64,000 bases of DNA from CAYSCS01 sp964429695 (GTDB lineage Bacteria > Acidobacteriota > Aminicenantia > Aminicenantales > Aminicenantaceae). The stretch is from NCBI GenBank assembly GCA_964429695.1, contig CAYSCS010000063.1, forward strand, positions 1-64,000, in the 5' to 3' direction. Under the pieces are notes generated by a model, which saw only the letters and a list, made by a program, of their open reading frames with translations, was not told the DNA's origin and ran no database searches. The stretch's first letter is position 1, and each line of letters begins with the position of its first letter. Shown here in pieces: positions 9,330-19,175 of this stretch. The translations under genes were made by a program, and so were the position numbers.

Positions 9330-9380
9330 CTGCCTGTATTTTCTGGGCTCAAGACTGATTCCTCATCTTGTCGTTGACAA

Positions 9381-11663
9381 TCAGGGCTTCTGCTGCCGGC
9401 GCAGCCGGGCTTCCCACTGGGCCAGAGCTCGCTGAGCCTCGGCCTTCATTTCCGAATCTCCCTCTCTGGTTGTCTCCAGATACAACTTCAGATAGCGGAC
9501 GGCCTCTTTGAGCTCCCCATTTTTCTCCAAGGCGACGGCAAAGTTGTAATAGGCGGTGGGAGAGGGATCGATCTCGACCGCTTTTTTCAGGCTTTCGCGT
9601 GCCTTTTCCAGTTCTCCCATGGAATCATACAGGATGCCAATCTCTCTGTAGACAATGGGGTCATTGGGATATTCTTCGAGCAATTTCAGATAGACCTTCA
9701 AGGCTTCTTCTCCTCGGTTGAGGGCGTAGAGACAATACGCATACTGGATCCGAATCGGCTTGTTCTCCGGTTCGATGGCCAGGGCTTTTTCGAAATAGCC
9801 GAGAGCCTCCTTCCATCTCCCCATATTGACGAGGGCGATGGCCGAGGAGTACAGGGCATCGAAATATTGGGGATCAATGCGGAGAACGACCTGGCTTGTT
9901 TCGAAGGCCTCCTTGGGTTTCATCGTCTTCATGTAGAACAGACTCAACCTCGAGAGAACCACGAGAGAATCGGGGAGCCTGTTTCGGGCCTGTTCCATGA
10001 GCTGAAGGGAATCGTCGAGTCGACCCATCCTCTCGTAGAGAAGTGCCAGATAGACATAGTTCCAGGGGGAGTCGGGGTTCAACTTGATGAGTTCCTTATA
10101 ATTCCTTTCGGCCAGCTCAAAATTCTCCTCATATTCGTATTTTCTGGCATGGGCAAAAATCGAATATTCGTCGACCTTGTCCTTGGGATCGGGCAGATCT
10201 TGCCGGGACGCGCCTCCCTCAAACTCCCCCACGATGTATCCCAAGGAGCGCAGTCTTTCCTGCTCTTCTCTGGAGAGAGTCCGCTTCGCTGGCCCCATGG
10301 AGGAGGAGTATTTTTCAATGAAGGCCTTCAGCTTTTTCCCTAAGCTCGAGGCGATGCCTGCGTTTTCGGCGATGAGGTTTCTGTCTTCGCCGGGATCCTC
10401 CTCGATATTGTAGAGTTCGGACCGAGGAGCCTGGATGAATTTCCAGTCCCCGTCGATGAGACCAATGAGTTCGGACCATCCGTAGTACTCCCTCGGCATA
10501 TAGGTTTCCATGTAGACGGGAAGGTCGTCTTTCTTTTTCCCCTCTAGATAGGGCCGCAGGCTCGTCCCTTGTACCCCCTCAGGGATGGGGATCTCCAGTA
10601 GGTCGCAGACGGTGGGCAGGATATCGATCAGACGGACCTTGCTGTCCAGAGTCAACCCCCGAGGAAGGCAAGACGGAGCATATAAAATGAGAGGAACGCG
10701 CATGGTCACGTCGTAAATATAAAGCCCGTGGTCGACTTCGTTCTTCTCCCCCAGGGCTTCACCATGGTCTCCGGCCAAGATGATCAGAGTATTCTCGAGG
10801 GTCCCCTTCTCTCTGAGCTTGTCCACTGTCCGGCCCAGGTAATAGTCCATGTAGGCGATCTCCCCGTCATAAGGCCTGTCGGCATACCTCTCTTTGTAAG
10901 GGGAGGGAGGATTGTAGGGAATGTGGGGATCGAAAAAGTGGACCCAGCAGAAGAATTTTTTTCCGCTCCAGGCGTCGAACCATCGGCTGAAGGCAGAAAA
11001 AACCCTTTCCGCTTTTCTTTCCGAGGTGAAATTCTTGGTGGCTCCTGTCTCGAGAAAATCGTCATCGAAGACATCAAATCCCTGGTCGACGCCGAACCGA
11101 GAATCCACGGTGAACGAACTGACGAAAGCGGCTGTCTGAAAGCCTTTTTCTTTCAGGGCTTCGGCGATAGTCGTTTGATCCGCAGCGAGATAGTAAAAGC
11201 CGTTGTTGCGAACGCGGTGAAAAAGCGGGGTGGTTCCCGTGAGAAGCGAACAGTGTGACGGAAGAGTGAGGGGAGCCTGGCAGTAGGCCTTGGCAAATCG
11301 CACACCCCCCGAGGCAAGCCAGTCTAGGTTTGGTGTTTCGGCGAGTTTGTAACCGTAGCATCCGATGCGGTCGGCGCGGGTCGTGTCCAGGGTGACGAGC
11401 AGCACATTTAGATTGGGGTTGGGGGTCACGCGATGAGTGGACTTGGGCCATAAAAAATAAAGAACGAGTGCGGCCACAACAAGGATCAACGTGCCGACAT
11501 GCGAAACAACCCTTTTCCCACTCTCCCGAGCTCTCTGTTTGCCCAAATGAAGATTGGCTTTGCCAATGGGAGACGGTGATCTTTCGGGAGCGGCCGTTTT
11601 CGCGGCTGGTGTTTGAGGAGACGACTTTTTGCGATTTAGTTTTTTCCGTTTTTTCCTGGACAT
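9381..11663 (-). CDS. Membrane-anchored sulfatase-like protein with TPR tail
   Basis: A 760-residue paralogue of the downstream gene. A Lys/Arg-rich cytoplasmic head (1-52) precedes one membrane helix (about 55-72); the catalytic domain follows outside, with metal Asp D93 in LVTLDTTRADR, T133 in the TLPSH motif, HFFDPH and LAGDHGEALGE, then TPR repeats from about residue 500. As in its neighbour the formylglycine motif is absent and Thr takes the nucleophile place, arguing for a phosphohydrolase or transferase of envelope polymers. One copy is anchored by a helix and the other apparently by lipid. No clear ribosome-binding site precedes the ATG. Confidence 0.88.
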   Translation of the reverse strand: MSRKKRKKLNRKKSSPQTPAAKTAAPERSPSPIGKANLHLGKQRARESGKRVVSHVGTLILVVAALVLYFLWPKSTHRVTPNPNLNVLLVTLDTTRADRIGCYGYKLAETPNLDWLASGGVRFAKAYCQAPLTLPSHCSLLTGTTPLFHRVRNNGFYYLAADQTTIAEALKEKGFQTAAFVSSFTVDSRFGVDQGFDVFDDDFLETGATKNFTSERKAERVFSAFSRWFDAWSGKKFFCWVHFFDPHIPYNPPSPYKERYADRPYDGEIAYMDYYLGRTVDKLREKGTLENTLIILAGDHGEALGEKNEVDHGLYIYDVTMRVPLILYAPSCLPRGLTLDSKVRLIDILPTVCDLLEIPIPEGVQGTSLRPYLEGKKKDDLPVYMETYMPREYYGWSELIGLIDGDWKFIQAPRSELYNIEEDPGEDRNLIAENAGIASSLGKKLKAFIEKYSSSMGPAKRTLSREEQERLRSLGYIVGEFEGGASRQDLPDPKDKVDEYSIFAHARKYEYEENFELAERNYKELIKLNPDSPWNYVYLALLYERMGRLDDSLQLMEQARNRLPDSLVVLSRLSLFYMKTMKPKEAFETSQVVLRIDPQYFDALYSSAIALVNMGRWKEALGYFEKALAIEPENKPIRIQYAYCLYALNRGEEALKVYLKLLEEYPNDPIVYREIGILYDSMGELEKARESLKKAVEIDPSPTAYYNFAVALEKNGELKEAVRYLKLYLETTREGDSEMKAEAQRALAQWEARLRRQQKP

Positions 11664-11773
11664 TATGGACGATTATTATGATGGCAACCCGGGCGAGTTT
11701 TGTCAATAACGCCATGGAAATCGAACAATCCGAAGGTGAAAAGAACGCCAGGGCGGACGAATGACCTGGAGTC

Positions 11774-14700
11774 TTATCTTTTTTTCGGGGGTTCGATCGG
11801 CTTAGCGACGGAAGTCCGGATGCCATGGCTCTCCAGAAGCTTCTGCATACCGGCAAGGTCCTGGATGATGAGATCATTCAGCTGAGCGATGCTTTTCACC
11901 AGTTTATCGCGAAGCTGGGCGAGGGTTCTCATTTGGGCCTCTGTCGGTGCGGACGTCGAAGCTTGAAGCTGCCCGGCCAAATCCATTATCTCGAACTCCG
12001 GTCCTTCCCATCCTCCTTTAAATTCCTTGCTCACCTCTTTGAATTTATCTTCCCACTCCTTTATCTTGACGGCTATTTCTTGGGGCGGTCTCACTGCCTC
12101 CTGGAGCGATTGTTTCAACCGTTCAACCTCTTTCGAGGCTGTCTCGGCGGCCTTTTGGGCCTCCTTGAAAGCGCGCTGCAGCTCGCTGGCGTCCAGACTC
12201 GCCTCATACCTTGCCCGCAAGGCTTCAGCGGTCGTTCTCGCCTCGGGGTCGATTTTGACGACGAGTTTCTGCGTCAGCTCTTGACCTCGAGCGACCAGCT
12301 TGACCGTGTACTCTCCCGGGAGCGCAAAGGGTCCCTTGTGCGGTCCGAACCATCCCTCGTCATCCTTCTTGGCCTCAAAGGGGAGAGGATACCGAAGATC
12401 CCAGCTGATGCGGTTCATGCCTTTTTTGTCCGGCCCTTCGAGTTCGCGCACGGTGTTGCCCTCGGCGTCAAGTATGGTGATCTTGACTGTAGGCATCGTG
12501 GGGGGCTTCGCCCCGGCCTCATCTTTGTCCTTTTTCTCCTTTGTCGCCTTAGATTCATCTTTTTCGAGAGGGGGGTCATTTTTGAGATAGTAGGTGATCA
12601 GGGCTCCGTAGTCGGGATTTGGACCCGAGAATTTAGAGGCTCCCGGCGGGGGAAGTTCTCTCATTTCATAGAACTGCACGGCTTCGCGGGGAGGAAACAA
12701 ATGGACCTCGGAAGCGAGGGTCGCTGAGTCAGCCTTTTCGAGAAAAGTGATGTCGTCCAAAATGATGATGCTGCGGCCATGGGTTCCGAGGATGAGGTCG
12801 TTTTCCCTTGCGTTGACGACAATGTCATCCACCGGCGCTCGCGGCAGCCCCCCTCCAGCGAGAATCCAATGGGATCCTCCGTCCAGTGTGACGAACAGAC
12901 CGAATTCCGTACCGGCAAAGAGCAGATTCGGATTGCGGGGATGTTCGGCCACCGCATTGACCACCATCCCGTATGGAATGCCTTTGGAGATTAAGTTCCA
13001 GGTTGCGCCGAAATCGGTGGTCTTGAAAATATAGGGTGTGAAGTCGTCGTCCTGATGCCCGGAGAAGGAAACATAGGCGGTGCCTTCGCCGTGTGAGGAG
13101 GCCAGGACGCGAGTCACCCAGCGGTCGCCCGGAAGGCGGAATTTGGCTGTCAGGTTCGTCCAGGTCTCGCCTCCATCCCGGGTCATTTGCACATTTCCGT
13201 CATCCGTGCCCACATAGATCAAACCTCTCTTCAAAGGCGATTCGGATATCGTGGTCAAGGTTCCATAGTGAGCCACACCGTCGTCTCGGGAAAGAGTGTC
13301 ATCGCTGCGAACAACTCCCATAATGGGGATCTTTTTCCAGTCCTGGTTTTTGGTGAGATCGGGACTGATGACTTGCCAGCTATGCCCCCCGTCGGTTGTC
13401 TTGAAAAGCTTGTTCCCCCCATAGTACACGGTTTTGGGGTCATGCGGGGAGATGATCAGGGGACAGCTCCAATTCCATCGGTACTTCTCTTTAGGATCCT
13501 CGGGAACGGGCCGTATTCCCTTTTCCTCTCTGGTGATGAGGTCGACACGATAGAGCCTTCCGTTCTGGGATTCGTTGTATATGATGGTATGGTCTGTGGG
13601 GTCGACGGCGGTGTAGAATCCATCCCCGTAGGAGATGTTAACGACATCACTGTTCATGATTCCAAGCCGGCTGTAGGTCCGGCTGGGGATACCCCAGCTT
13701 CCGTTGTCCTGCGTGCCGCCGTAGATCCAGTACGGAGAACGCGCATCGATGCCGATGGCGTAATACTGTCCGATGGGCAAATTGTCTAGAAAATGCCAGT
13801 TTTTGGCTCCGTCATAAGTGATGTAAAGTCCCCCGTCATTCCCCAGAATCATATGATCCGGATCGCGGGGATTGATCCAGAGCGCGTGATGGTCCACGTG
13901 GATTTTCTCTCCGGTTCTCTCACTGGTGAAGGTCTTCCCCCCGTCGATCGAAACGGAGAGAAGAGTGCCCAGGACCCAGATCTTGTCGGGATTTTTGGGG
14001 TCCACGCGGATCTGGCTGTAATACATGGGACGGGGGTTGAAATCATTCATCCGCGTCCAAGTCTCACCGCGATCTTCCGAGCGGAAGATTCCACCGTTCT
14101 TGTTCTCAATGATGGCATAGACGATGCGAGGATGACTGGGTGCTATGGCGAGACCTATGCGGCCCGTATCGCCCCCGGGCAATCCATGAGTCATCTTTTC
14201 CCACGTGCTGCCTCCGTCCAAGGATCGGTAAATGCCACTCCCCGGGCCTCCCCCCACGAATCCCCAGGCTCTCCGCCGGCTCTGATAGGCGGCGGCGTAT
14301 AGGATCCGGCCATTGTCTTCCATGGCGACATCGACCACTCCCGTATCGGAGTTGATCTCCAGCACTTTGGCCCAGGTTTTTCCTCCATCCAAGGTCCGGT
14401 AAAGGCCTCTTTCAGGGTTAGGCCCCCAGAGATGGCCGAGAGCCGCCACGAAAACGATGTCTGGATTTTGAGGATGGATCACGATCCGACCGATACGCTG
14501 GGTTTCCTTGAGTCCCATATATTTCCAGTTCTCCCCTCCATCAAGAGACTTGTAAACGCCGTCTCCCCAGGAAGAGCTCTGCCGGCCGTTGGGTTCGCCC
14601 GTTCCGGCCCAGACAATGGTTGGGTCCGAGGGGGCGATGGCTAAGTCTCCGATGGAAAGAGAGGTCCCTTCCTCATCAAATACGGGCCGCCAAGTGATGC

Positions 14701-14947
14701 CGTTGTTTTCCGTCTTGAAAATGCCTCCGGAAGCCGTGCCCACGAATATGATTTTAGGATTGTTGACCACCGCCTCGACATCATCGATGCGTCCGCCAAA
14801 ACAGGCCGGGCCGATCTGGCGCCAGGTCATGTTTTTGAATAGATCCGGCTGTGAACCGTCTGATCCCCATGAAATCTTGGCTCCGGAAACAAAGATGACC
14901 AAGATGAGAACGCCCAAGAATCGTATTGGTTTCAAAGAATACAACAT
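11774..14947 (-). CDS. Secreted Asp-box (VPS10/sortilin-like) beta-propeller protein
   Basis: A 1057-residue exported protein starting at the ATG at 14947, preceded by AAGGAGG; a 14-residue upstream extension is unlikely. A signal peptide (about 1-28) is followed by at least ten Asp-box hairpins of the form S/T-x-D-G-G-x-T-W (KSLDGGENW, RTLDGGKTW, RSLDGGSTW, KTTDGGHSW, TRDGGETW), typical of two stacked propellers in VPS10-domain or sialidase-like proteins. After about residue 740 there is a Lys/Glu-rich linker, a FlgD-like Ig fold (VKITILDAEGNTVRELEGPD) and a helical coiled-coil tail. The function is unknown; sugar binding or protein sorting are family-level guesses. It lies 110 bases upstream of the sulfatase-like pair. 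Confidence 0.85.
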   Translation of the reverse strand: MLYSLKPIRFLGVLILVIFVSGAKISWGSDGSQPDLFKNMTWRQIGPACFGGRIDDVEAVVNNPKIIFVGTASGGIFKTENNGITWRPVFDEEGTSLSIGDLAIAPSDPTIVWAGTGEPNGRQSSSWGDGVYKSLDGGENWKYMGLKETQRIGRIVIHPQNPDIVFVAALGHLWGPNPERGLYRTLDGGKTWAKVLEINSDTGVVDVAMEDNGRILYAAAYQSRRRAWGFVGGGPGSGIYRSLDGGSTWEKMTHGLPGGDTGRIGLAIAPSHPRIVYAIIENKNGGIFRSEDRGETWTRMNDFNPRPMYYSQIRVDPKNPDKIWVLGTLLSVSIDGGKTFTSERTGEKIHVDHHALWINPRDPDHMILGNDGGLYITYDGAKNWHFLDNLPIGQYYAIGIDARSPYWIYGGTQDNGSWGIPSRTYSRLGIMNSDVVNISYGDGFYTAVDPTDHTIIYNESQNGRLYRVDLITREEKGIRPVPEDPKEKYRWNWSCPLIISPHDPKTVYYGGNKLFKTTDGGHSWQVISPDLTKNQDWKKIPIMGVVRSDDTLSRDDGVAHYGTLTTISESPLKRGLIYVGTDDGNVQMTRDGGETWTNLTAKFRLPGDRWVTRVLASSHGEGTAYVSFSGHQDDDFTPYIFKTTDFGATWNLISKGIPYGMVVNAVAEHPRNPNLLFAGTEFGLFVTLDGGSHWILAGGGLPRAPVDDIVVNARENDLILGTHGRSIIILDDITFLEKADSATLASEVHLFPPREAVQFYEMRELPPPGASKFSGPNPDYGALITYYLKNDPPLEKDESKATKEKKDKDEAGAKPPTMPTVKITILDAEGNTVRELEGPDKKGMNRISWDLRYPLPFEAKKDDEGWFGPHKGPFALPGEYTVKLVARGQELTQKLVVKIDPEARTTAEALRARYEASLDASELQRAFKEAQKAAETASKEVERLKQSLQEAVRPPQEIAVKIKEWEDKFKEVSKEFKGGWEGPEFEIMDLAGQLQASTSAPTEAQMRTLAQLRDKLVKSIAQLNDLIIQDLAGMQKLLESHGIRTSVAKPIEPPKKR

Positions 14948-15461
14948 AGCAACCTCCTTTCTTGGTTCACTGAGTTGAAATGTCGGCACATCGATTTCAG
15001 GATGCCTGTTAATCCAACTTTTTCACGGCTTGCCGAGACGACCCGCTCATTATCCATTCAAATCAGCGAAAACAGGGATCGATGGACATGGGCCCTCTGT
15101 CCGACGAGCACAAGGGCTTGATTGGAAACATCAAACTCCATGGCCTGGCCCGAGATTTTATATAGTTTGCCTTGGAATTTGTCAACACTGAAAGGGGCAA
15201 AGTGCTCCGGCTGAGGGTTCTGGACGAGACACAGAAACCCAATATCTGGGTTGGCTTTGTCATCGATTAGCGGCCCGCTCCCTGGGTATTAGCTCGAAGA
15301 CATCTTTGGCCCGGCAGTCTTTCGGATCAGGGTGTGCATCGATCAAGATGCGGTGTGAGGTTCCGGCGGCCTCGTCGAAGACATGCCTCAGAAAAAGAAG
15401 ATGGGGCTGGCCTTCGATCCGACGTCATCCTTTCATGGGTGAACGAGGACTTAAGGCTGAT
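14948..15461. other. Degraded gene-free stretch
   Basis: It contains the leader of the propeller gene and then short, stop-interrupted plus-strand reading fragments (for example MDMGPLSDEHKGLIGN from 15082, then a stop). They look like eroded coding sequence that I cannot assign. Confidence 0.4.
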
Positions 15462-15644
15462 ATGATGACCAGGCTGGAAAGAGCATTGGTGGCGATCGGC
15501 CATCGGAAGCCGGAAAGGGTGCTTATTGACTTTGGCGCGGTGCGGTCAACGGGCATCAGCGCCGTCGCCTATAGCCGCCTGAAGAAATTTCTCGGCATCG
15601 CTGCCTGCGGGACCTATGTCTATGATGATGTGATGCAAGGACTA
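15462..15644 (+). pseudogene. Fragment of a uroporphyrinogen-decarboxylase-like (MtaA/CmuA-type) gene
   Basis: The frame reads MMTRLERALVAIGHRKPERV, then LIDFGAVRSTGISAVAY and RLKKFLGI, matching the N-terminus of URO-D-like proteins (consensus SRERVLxALxHxxPDRVPxDFG, then TGISAIAYxRL and KYLGI). About 60 residues of a usual 340-400 remain before the frame runs into unrelated low-complexity sequence. Only the start survives, next to an IS110-type remnant that may have caused the loss. Confidence 0.55.
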
Positions 15645-15841
15645 TTTTTCTTTTCTTCTCCTTTCTTCGTTTCTCTTCTTTTTAGGTCTTGTGGACCATC
15701 CTTCTATCCGTTCCTTTAGTCCGAAGGCTATGTCCGCACGCACTTTAACGTCAGGTCCCGGCGCCTTAACCTATACAACAATGCGACCTTCTCAGGCCCT
15801 TTAAAGAATTTCTCAAGGCGGCCGAGTTATCTCTGATAAGC

Positions 15842-16690
15842 AATGTAATTGCGTCCTTCCAGAGTTTGTAGATAATCGTTAACAACCGCCGGGCCCTGGC
15901 CACTTTCTCTTTGATAGCACCTTTTCCGCGGGCCAGCCGTTCAAAAAAACAACGAAGATCATAATCCGCCCGGATCCCTGCCAGACCGCCTCCTCCGCCG
16001 TCCAGCGCAACCAGCCGTTGCCCGCCCGCACGATCGTCCCATAACGGGTCCTGTCGCCGGAGCTGTGAATCGAGGGAATCACCCCCGCATAGGCATGAAG
16101 ATGAGTCGCATCAGTAAACCGGTTGATGTCGGCGATCTCCACCGCCACCAGGACCGCCAAATATTTCCCGAACCCGGGAATCGTTCGAATGAGCTGAGCC
16201 TCCCGGCTCTCTTCATAAAGCTTCTCCAAAAAGGCGGTCGACTCCCCGATCCGTGTCTTCAAATGACGATATGTTTTCAGCAATGCCTCCAGCCTCTTCT
16301 CTCGCGGCACCAATTCCAGCCCCAAGAGCATCTTCTGCCCTTTCTCGGAAAAGATATTGCTCTCCCGGACCACCCCCCCGCCCGGACCTCCTCCCTCTGC
16401 TGTGCCAGAAACGCATGAACCCGGTTCTTTAACGCCGTCCGAGCACTCACACAAAAAGCCTGCTGCCGCGGAATCCGCTGGGCCTGCCGGTTCTCCTTAG
16501 ACCGCCGATATACCTCCAGGATCATCTTCATGCGTAAAAGATGAGCCAGCACCTCAGAGTCCCGCTTGTCCGTCTTGATCTTCGCCCGAGCGGTCGCTTT
16601 CACTTCGTTGGGATGGGCGATCTTAACGACAACCCCCATCTTCTCCAATACATCCACCATTTGGCCGCTGTCCAAGTCACGATCGACGGG
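15842..16690 (-). pseudogene. IS110-family (DEDD) transposase, frameshifted
   Basis: Pieces of one transposase lie in successive minus-strand frames. The N-terminal part has VKIAHPNEVKATARAKIKTD, KRDSEVLAHLL and ARTALKNRVHAFLA. The C-terminal Transposase_20 part has LIRTIPGFGKYLAV, VEIADINRF, HAYAGVIPSIHSSGDR and RAGNGWLRW. A last piece, FFERLARGKGAIKEKVARAR, lies in a further frame. At least two frameshifts (near 16380 and 15960) inactivate it. The extreme N-terminus with the first catalytic Asp is not recognisable. Confidence 0.8.
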
Positions 16691-16735
16691 AAGGGAACCG
16701 AGGCCGATTAAGCCGGTTTCCCATGAGGATGTGCC

Positions 16736-16996
16736 TCAGCGGATTTTAATTAGGTTTAGCTTATGGGGCTGGGGGATGATCCCAGACGCAGTTGGGAGCG
16801 CGGTTTTCAGTTTGGCCACGAGCTGCTGATTCTGTTTGTCTGAGCCGTGCATAACCACGATGGCCGGGGGTCCGAGGTCGAGCGCCATTTTTTAGGCGTC
16901 GTCGGGTGAGGCCGTCGGGGAGGGATCTCCTGCCGCCAGAAACACGAGCCCGGCCAATAACCAAAGGGCGGTAGCAAAAATCTCAATTCTCATCAT
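16736..16996 (-). pseudogene. Small secreted protein gene with an in-frame stop
   Basis: From ATGATG at 16996, with GAGGTG upstream, the frame encodes a signal peptide (MMRIEIFATALWLLAGLVFL) and 34 residues in all. It meets TAA at 16894-16892, then stays open for another 51 codons (containing GPPAIVVMHGSDKQNQQLVA) to a stop at 16736. It is probably the decayed last gene of the GWxTD operon, cut off by the transposase remnant. I do not recognise the family. Confidence 0.45.
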
Positions 16997-17026
16997 GGCG
17001 TCACCTCTCGTCCAGGCCAGGCCGCC

Positions 17027-17641
17027 TCATTTCAAGATGAAATTGACCTCGATGGGCGCCTCAAGCTCTTCGGCAACGAGCCGGAGCGTCAGCCTCTGCC
17101 CGTCGATCCCCGTGTCCGGCATGGGGAAATAAAGACGGTCGTTGATATAGCCGCGAGGCGGCAGGATGACCGAGTCGGTCACTCTGGCTCCCCCTGCCCT
17201 CTGGGGGAAGAAATTGCTCCTTTGCCTTTCGAAATAGGAAAAGCCTGTCAAGGGCTGTTGTTCGCTCTCGAAGGTCGAGTATTTGAAGTCCGAATCAGCC
17301 AGCAATTTCGGATAGGCCCACTGGATTTCGGTGATGGTGGCCATGGGGTAGGACTTCCCCGTCGAGTCGACCAAAATCAAACTGTCCCGAGTGATGGTCA
17401 CAGAAGGAAGCCTTTTGTTGGCGATTATTACGTCCAGAGGGAAATAGTTTTCCTTCTTTCGCAGCCTGGCCACTTCATAATCCACGATCAACGCAACTTC
17501 CCGGTTTTCGACTTTGTAAGCATAGGTGCTGAACTTTTGGCTCAGACTCGCTGTCAGGCCAGTCTCGACTCTTTGAGTGCCGCAGGCAGCAGCGGCGAAC
17601 ATGACCACGCCCAAAAAAGGAAGTGAATGGAATGATTTCAT
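17027..17641 (-). CDS. Lipoprotein of unknown function in the GWxTD operon
   Basis: A 204-residue protein starting at the ATG at 17641 (GAGGG upstream), with a clear lipobox FAAAAC (C20). A more upstream in-frame start exists but would bury the signal peptide. The body is beta-rich and Tyr/Phe-rich, with no family motif that I recognise (it includes ILPPRGYINDRLYFPMP). It lies 28 bases after a GWxTD gene and is most likely part of the same envelope system. Confidence 0.7.
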   Translation of the reverse strand: MKSFHSLPFLGVVMFAAAACGTQRVETGLTASLSQKFSTYAYKVENREVALIVDYEVARLRKKENYFPLDVIIANKRLPSVTITRDSLILVDSTGKSYPMATITEIQWAYPKLLADSDFKYSTFESEQQPLTGFSYFERQRSNFFPQRAGGARVTDSVILPPRGYINDRLYFPMPDTGIDGQRLTLRLVAEELEAPIEVNFILK

Positions 17642-17669
17642 GGGCCCTCGTTGGAGATTGAGATCGCGT

Positions 17670-19106
17670 TCACTTGATGACAAAAGGAGCTCTGGCCTCA
17701 TAGAACTTGGCGGCATTCCTGTCGATGATCTTGATCTTGAAGTTATATTCACCCGGTTTCAGGGGAGACAGCGGGACTTCCGTGCCTCCGGAAATGGTTT
17801 GTCCCTCCTGGACTTTCTGCTTGATCTCCTGGGCATTGAGACGATAGGTTCCCTCTGGAGCTTCGATGAAATATTCAATGGCCAGTAAGACCTCCCCGTC
17901 CACCGGCTTCGCGTTATAGATCTGGAAGAGAACATTCATGTTATCGCTCGACTTGAACACGTTGTCCCACATAGGCGTTGCCCTCAGCTGGCCGAAGACA
18001 TAAGGATCGTAATCCAGACTTTCCTTCGCCTTCGGCTTGACCGGCTCGACATTCGCCGAAAGTATGATGCTGCTTATAGTCAGCCCGGCGCTCCAAAAAT
18101 CCGGAACCTTTAAAGGCGATTTTAGAAGAGTGCATTTCGTCTGGTCTTCATTTCGCACCCCCAGATAGAGGGTGTATTGATCGGCCACCGCCGGCACTCC
18201 AAAGCTGACCGGGATGAAATCTCCCTTTCCCTTTTCGAGTTTGACCGACTTCAAGAATTCCTCTTTGTGTCCCTTCTCGCCCTCGAGCTTCCCAAAAAAA
18301 GTGAGCTTCTCATCCTTTTTTAGCCCGCCTTTCTTGGCATCAACCAAAACGGAAAAATGAACGTAAGTTGATTCATTCGCCGCCTGAGTGAAGTGAGGAA
18401 TCCATTGGAGTGGAATCTGTTCCATGGTTTCACCATAGGCAATGAAACGACTGATGGTCTTTCCCTCGAAGCTGTTCTCATCCAGCTTGAACTTGTATCT
18501 GGGGATTTCTTTTAGGTCGGCGTTGAATTTGACGACCTTGGGAAATATTTCCAGGGCCCGCAAAATGCTTTGGGGGGTCTGCTGGTCAAGCTCATAGCCC
18601 CACTGATACTGGCGGAAGGTCACTCGGAAGGGCTCGTTGAGACCGAGTTCCGGCATGGCCTGGTAGACCCAATGTTGAGGCGGGGCCTCCAGCTGGCTTC
18701 CGCCCTGCGGCTCGTCTCTTTTTCCCCCGACGTCGCTTTTTGTCTGCGCCGGAGGGCCGAGAAGCATATAGACCCTCCCCATGTCAGAACTGAGACCCTT
18801 CCGGGGTCCATAAGTGAAGTTTTTTTCCACATATTCGAGTCTCTTGTACCATTCCTCTTTGAATTCGTTCTCGGGTGTTCCAGGAGTCGGATCCCGTTTT
18901 GCCCAGAAGAGCTCGATGTAGGCATCCCTCTCTTCATCCGTTTTCAACGATTTGAACTCGTTCGCCTCTTCAGCGGAAACAAGGAGCTTGACTTCCTTCT
19001 CCAACCAGGTTTTATAGGCCTTGTCCTTTTCCTGATCCAGAGCCTGGCCGGGTTGGACGACGCCGAGAGCCAGGAGGGCCGCCACCAGACAAGCCTTGTT
19101 TTTCAT
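17670..19106 (-). CDS. GWxTD domain protein (shorter copy)
   Basis: A 478-residue exported protein: signal peptide to about residue 22 (QPGQA), then the GWxTD module with FWAKRDPTPGTPENEFKEEW and YVEKNFTYGPRKGLSSDMGR, then VYMLLGPP. The eponymous motif is altered to G-L-S-S-D. The C-terminal half is Ig-like beta-sandwich ending in a carboxypeptidase-regulatory-like repeat (LSPLKPGEYNFKIKIIDRNA). GWxTD proteins occur in tandem in Bacteroidetes- and Acidobacteria-like genomes, with unknown function. GAGGGAGG precedes the ATG. It lies 69 bases downstream of the longer GWxTD gene. Confidence 0.85.
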   Translation of the reverse strand: MKNKACLVAALLALGVVQPGQALDQEKDKAYKTWLEKEVKLLVSAEEANEFKSLKTDEERDAYIELFWAKRDPTPGTPENEFKEEWYKRLEYVEKNFTYGPRKGLSSDMGRVYMLLGPPAQTKSDVGGKRDEPQGGSQLEAPPQHWVYQAMPELGLNEPFRVTFRQYQWGYELDQQTPQSILRALEIFPKVVKFNADLKEIPRYKFKLDENSFEGKTISRFIAYGETMEQIPLQWIPHFTQAANESTYVHFSVLVDAKKGGLKKDEKLTFFGKLEGEKGHKEEFLKSVKLEKGKGDFIPVSFGVPAVADQYTLYLGVRNEDQTKCTLLKSPLKVPDFWSAGLTISSIILSANVEPVKPKAKESLDYDPYVFGQLRATPMWDNVFKSSDNMNVLFQIYNAKPVDGEVLLAIEYFIEAPEGTYRLNAQEIKQKVQEGQTISGGTEVPLSPLKPGEYNFKIKIIDRNAAKFYEARAPFVIK

Positions 19107-19175
19107 GAGAACCTCCCTCTAAACGATCCATTCCTCGCCATATTCATTTGATTCTGTTTTCCGATCATATGATCT

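Noticed and set aside
8502..9377. A 291-codon plus-strand frame opposite the sulfatase-like gene, and similar frames at 11825-12727 and 13187-13789
   Set aside because: Antisense shadows of the sulfatase-like and propeller genes, with no independent support.
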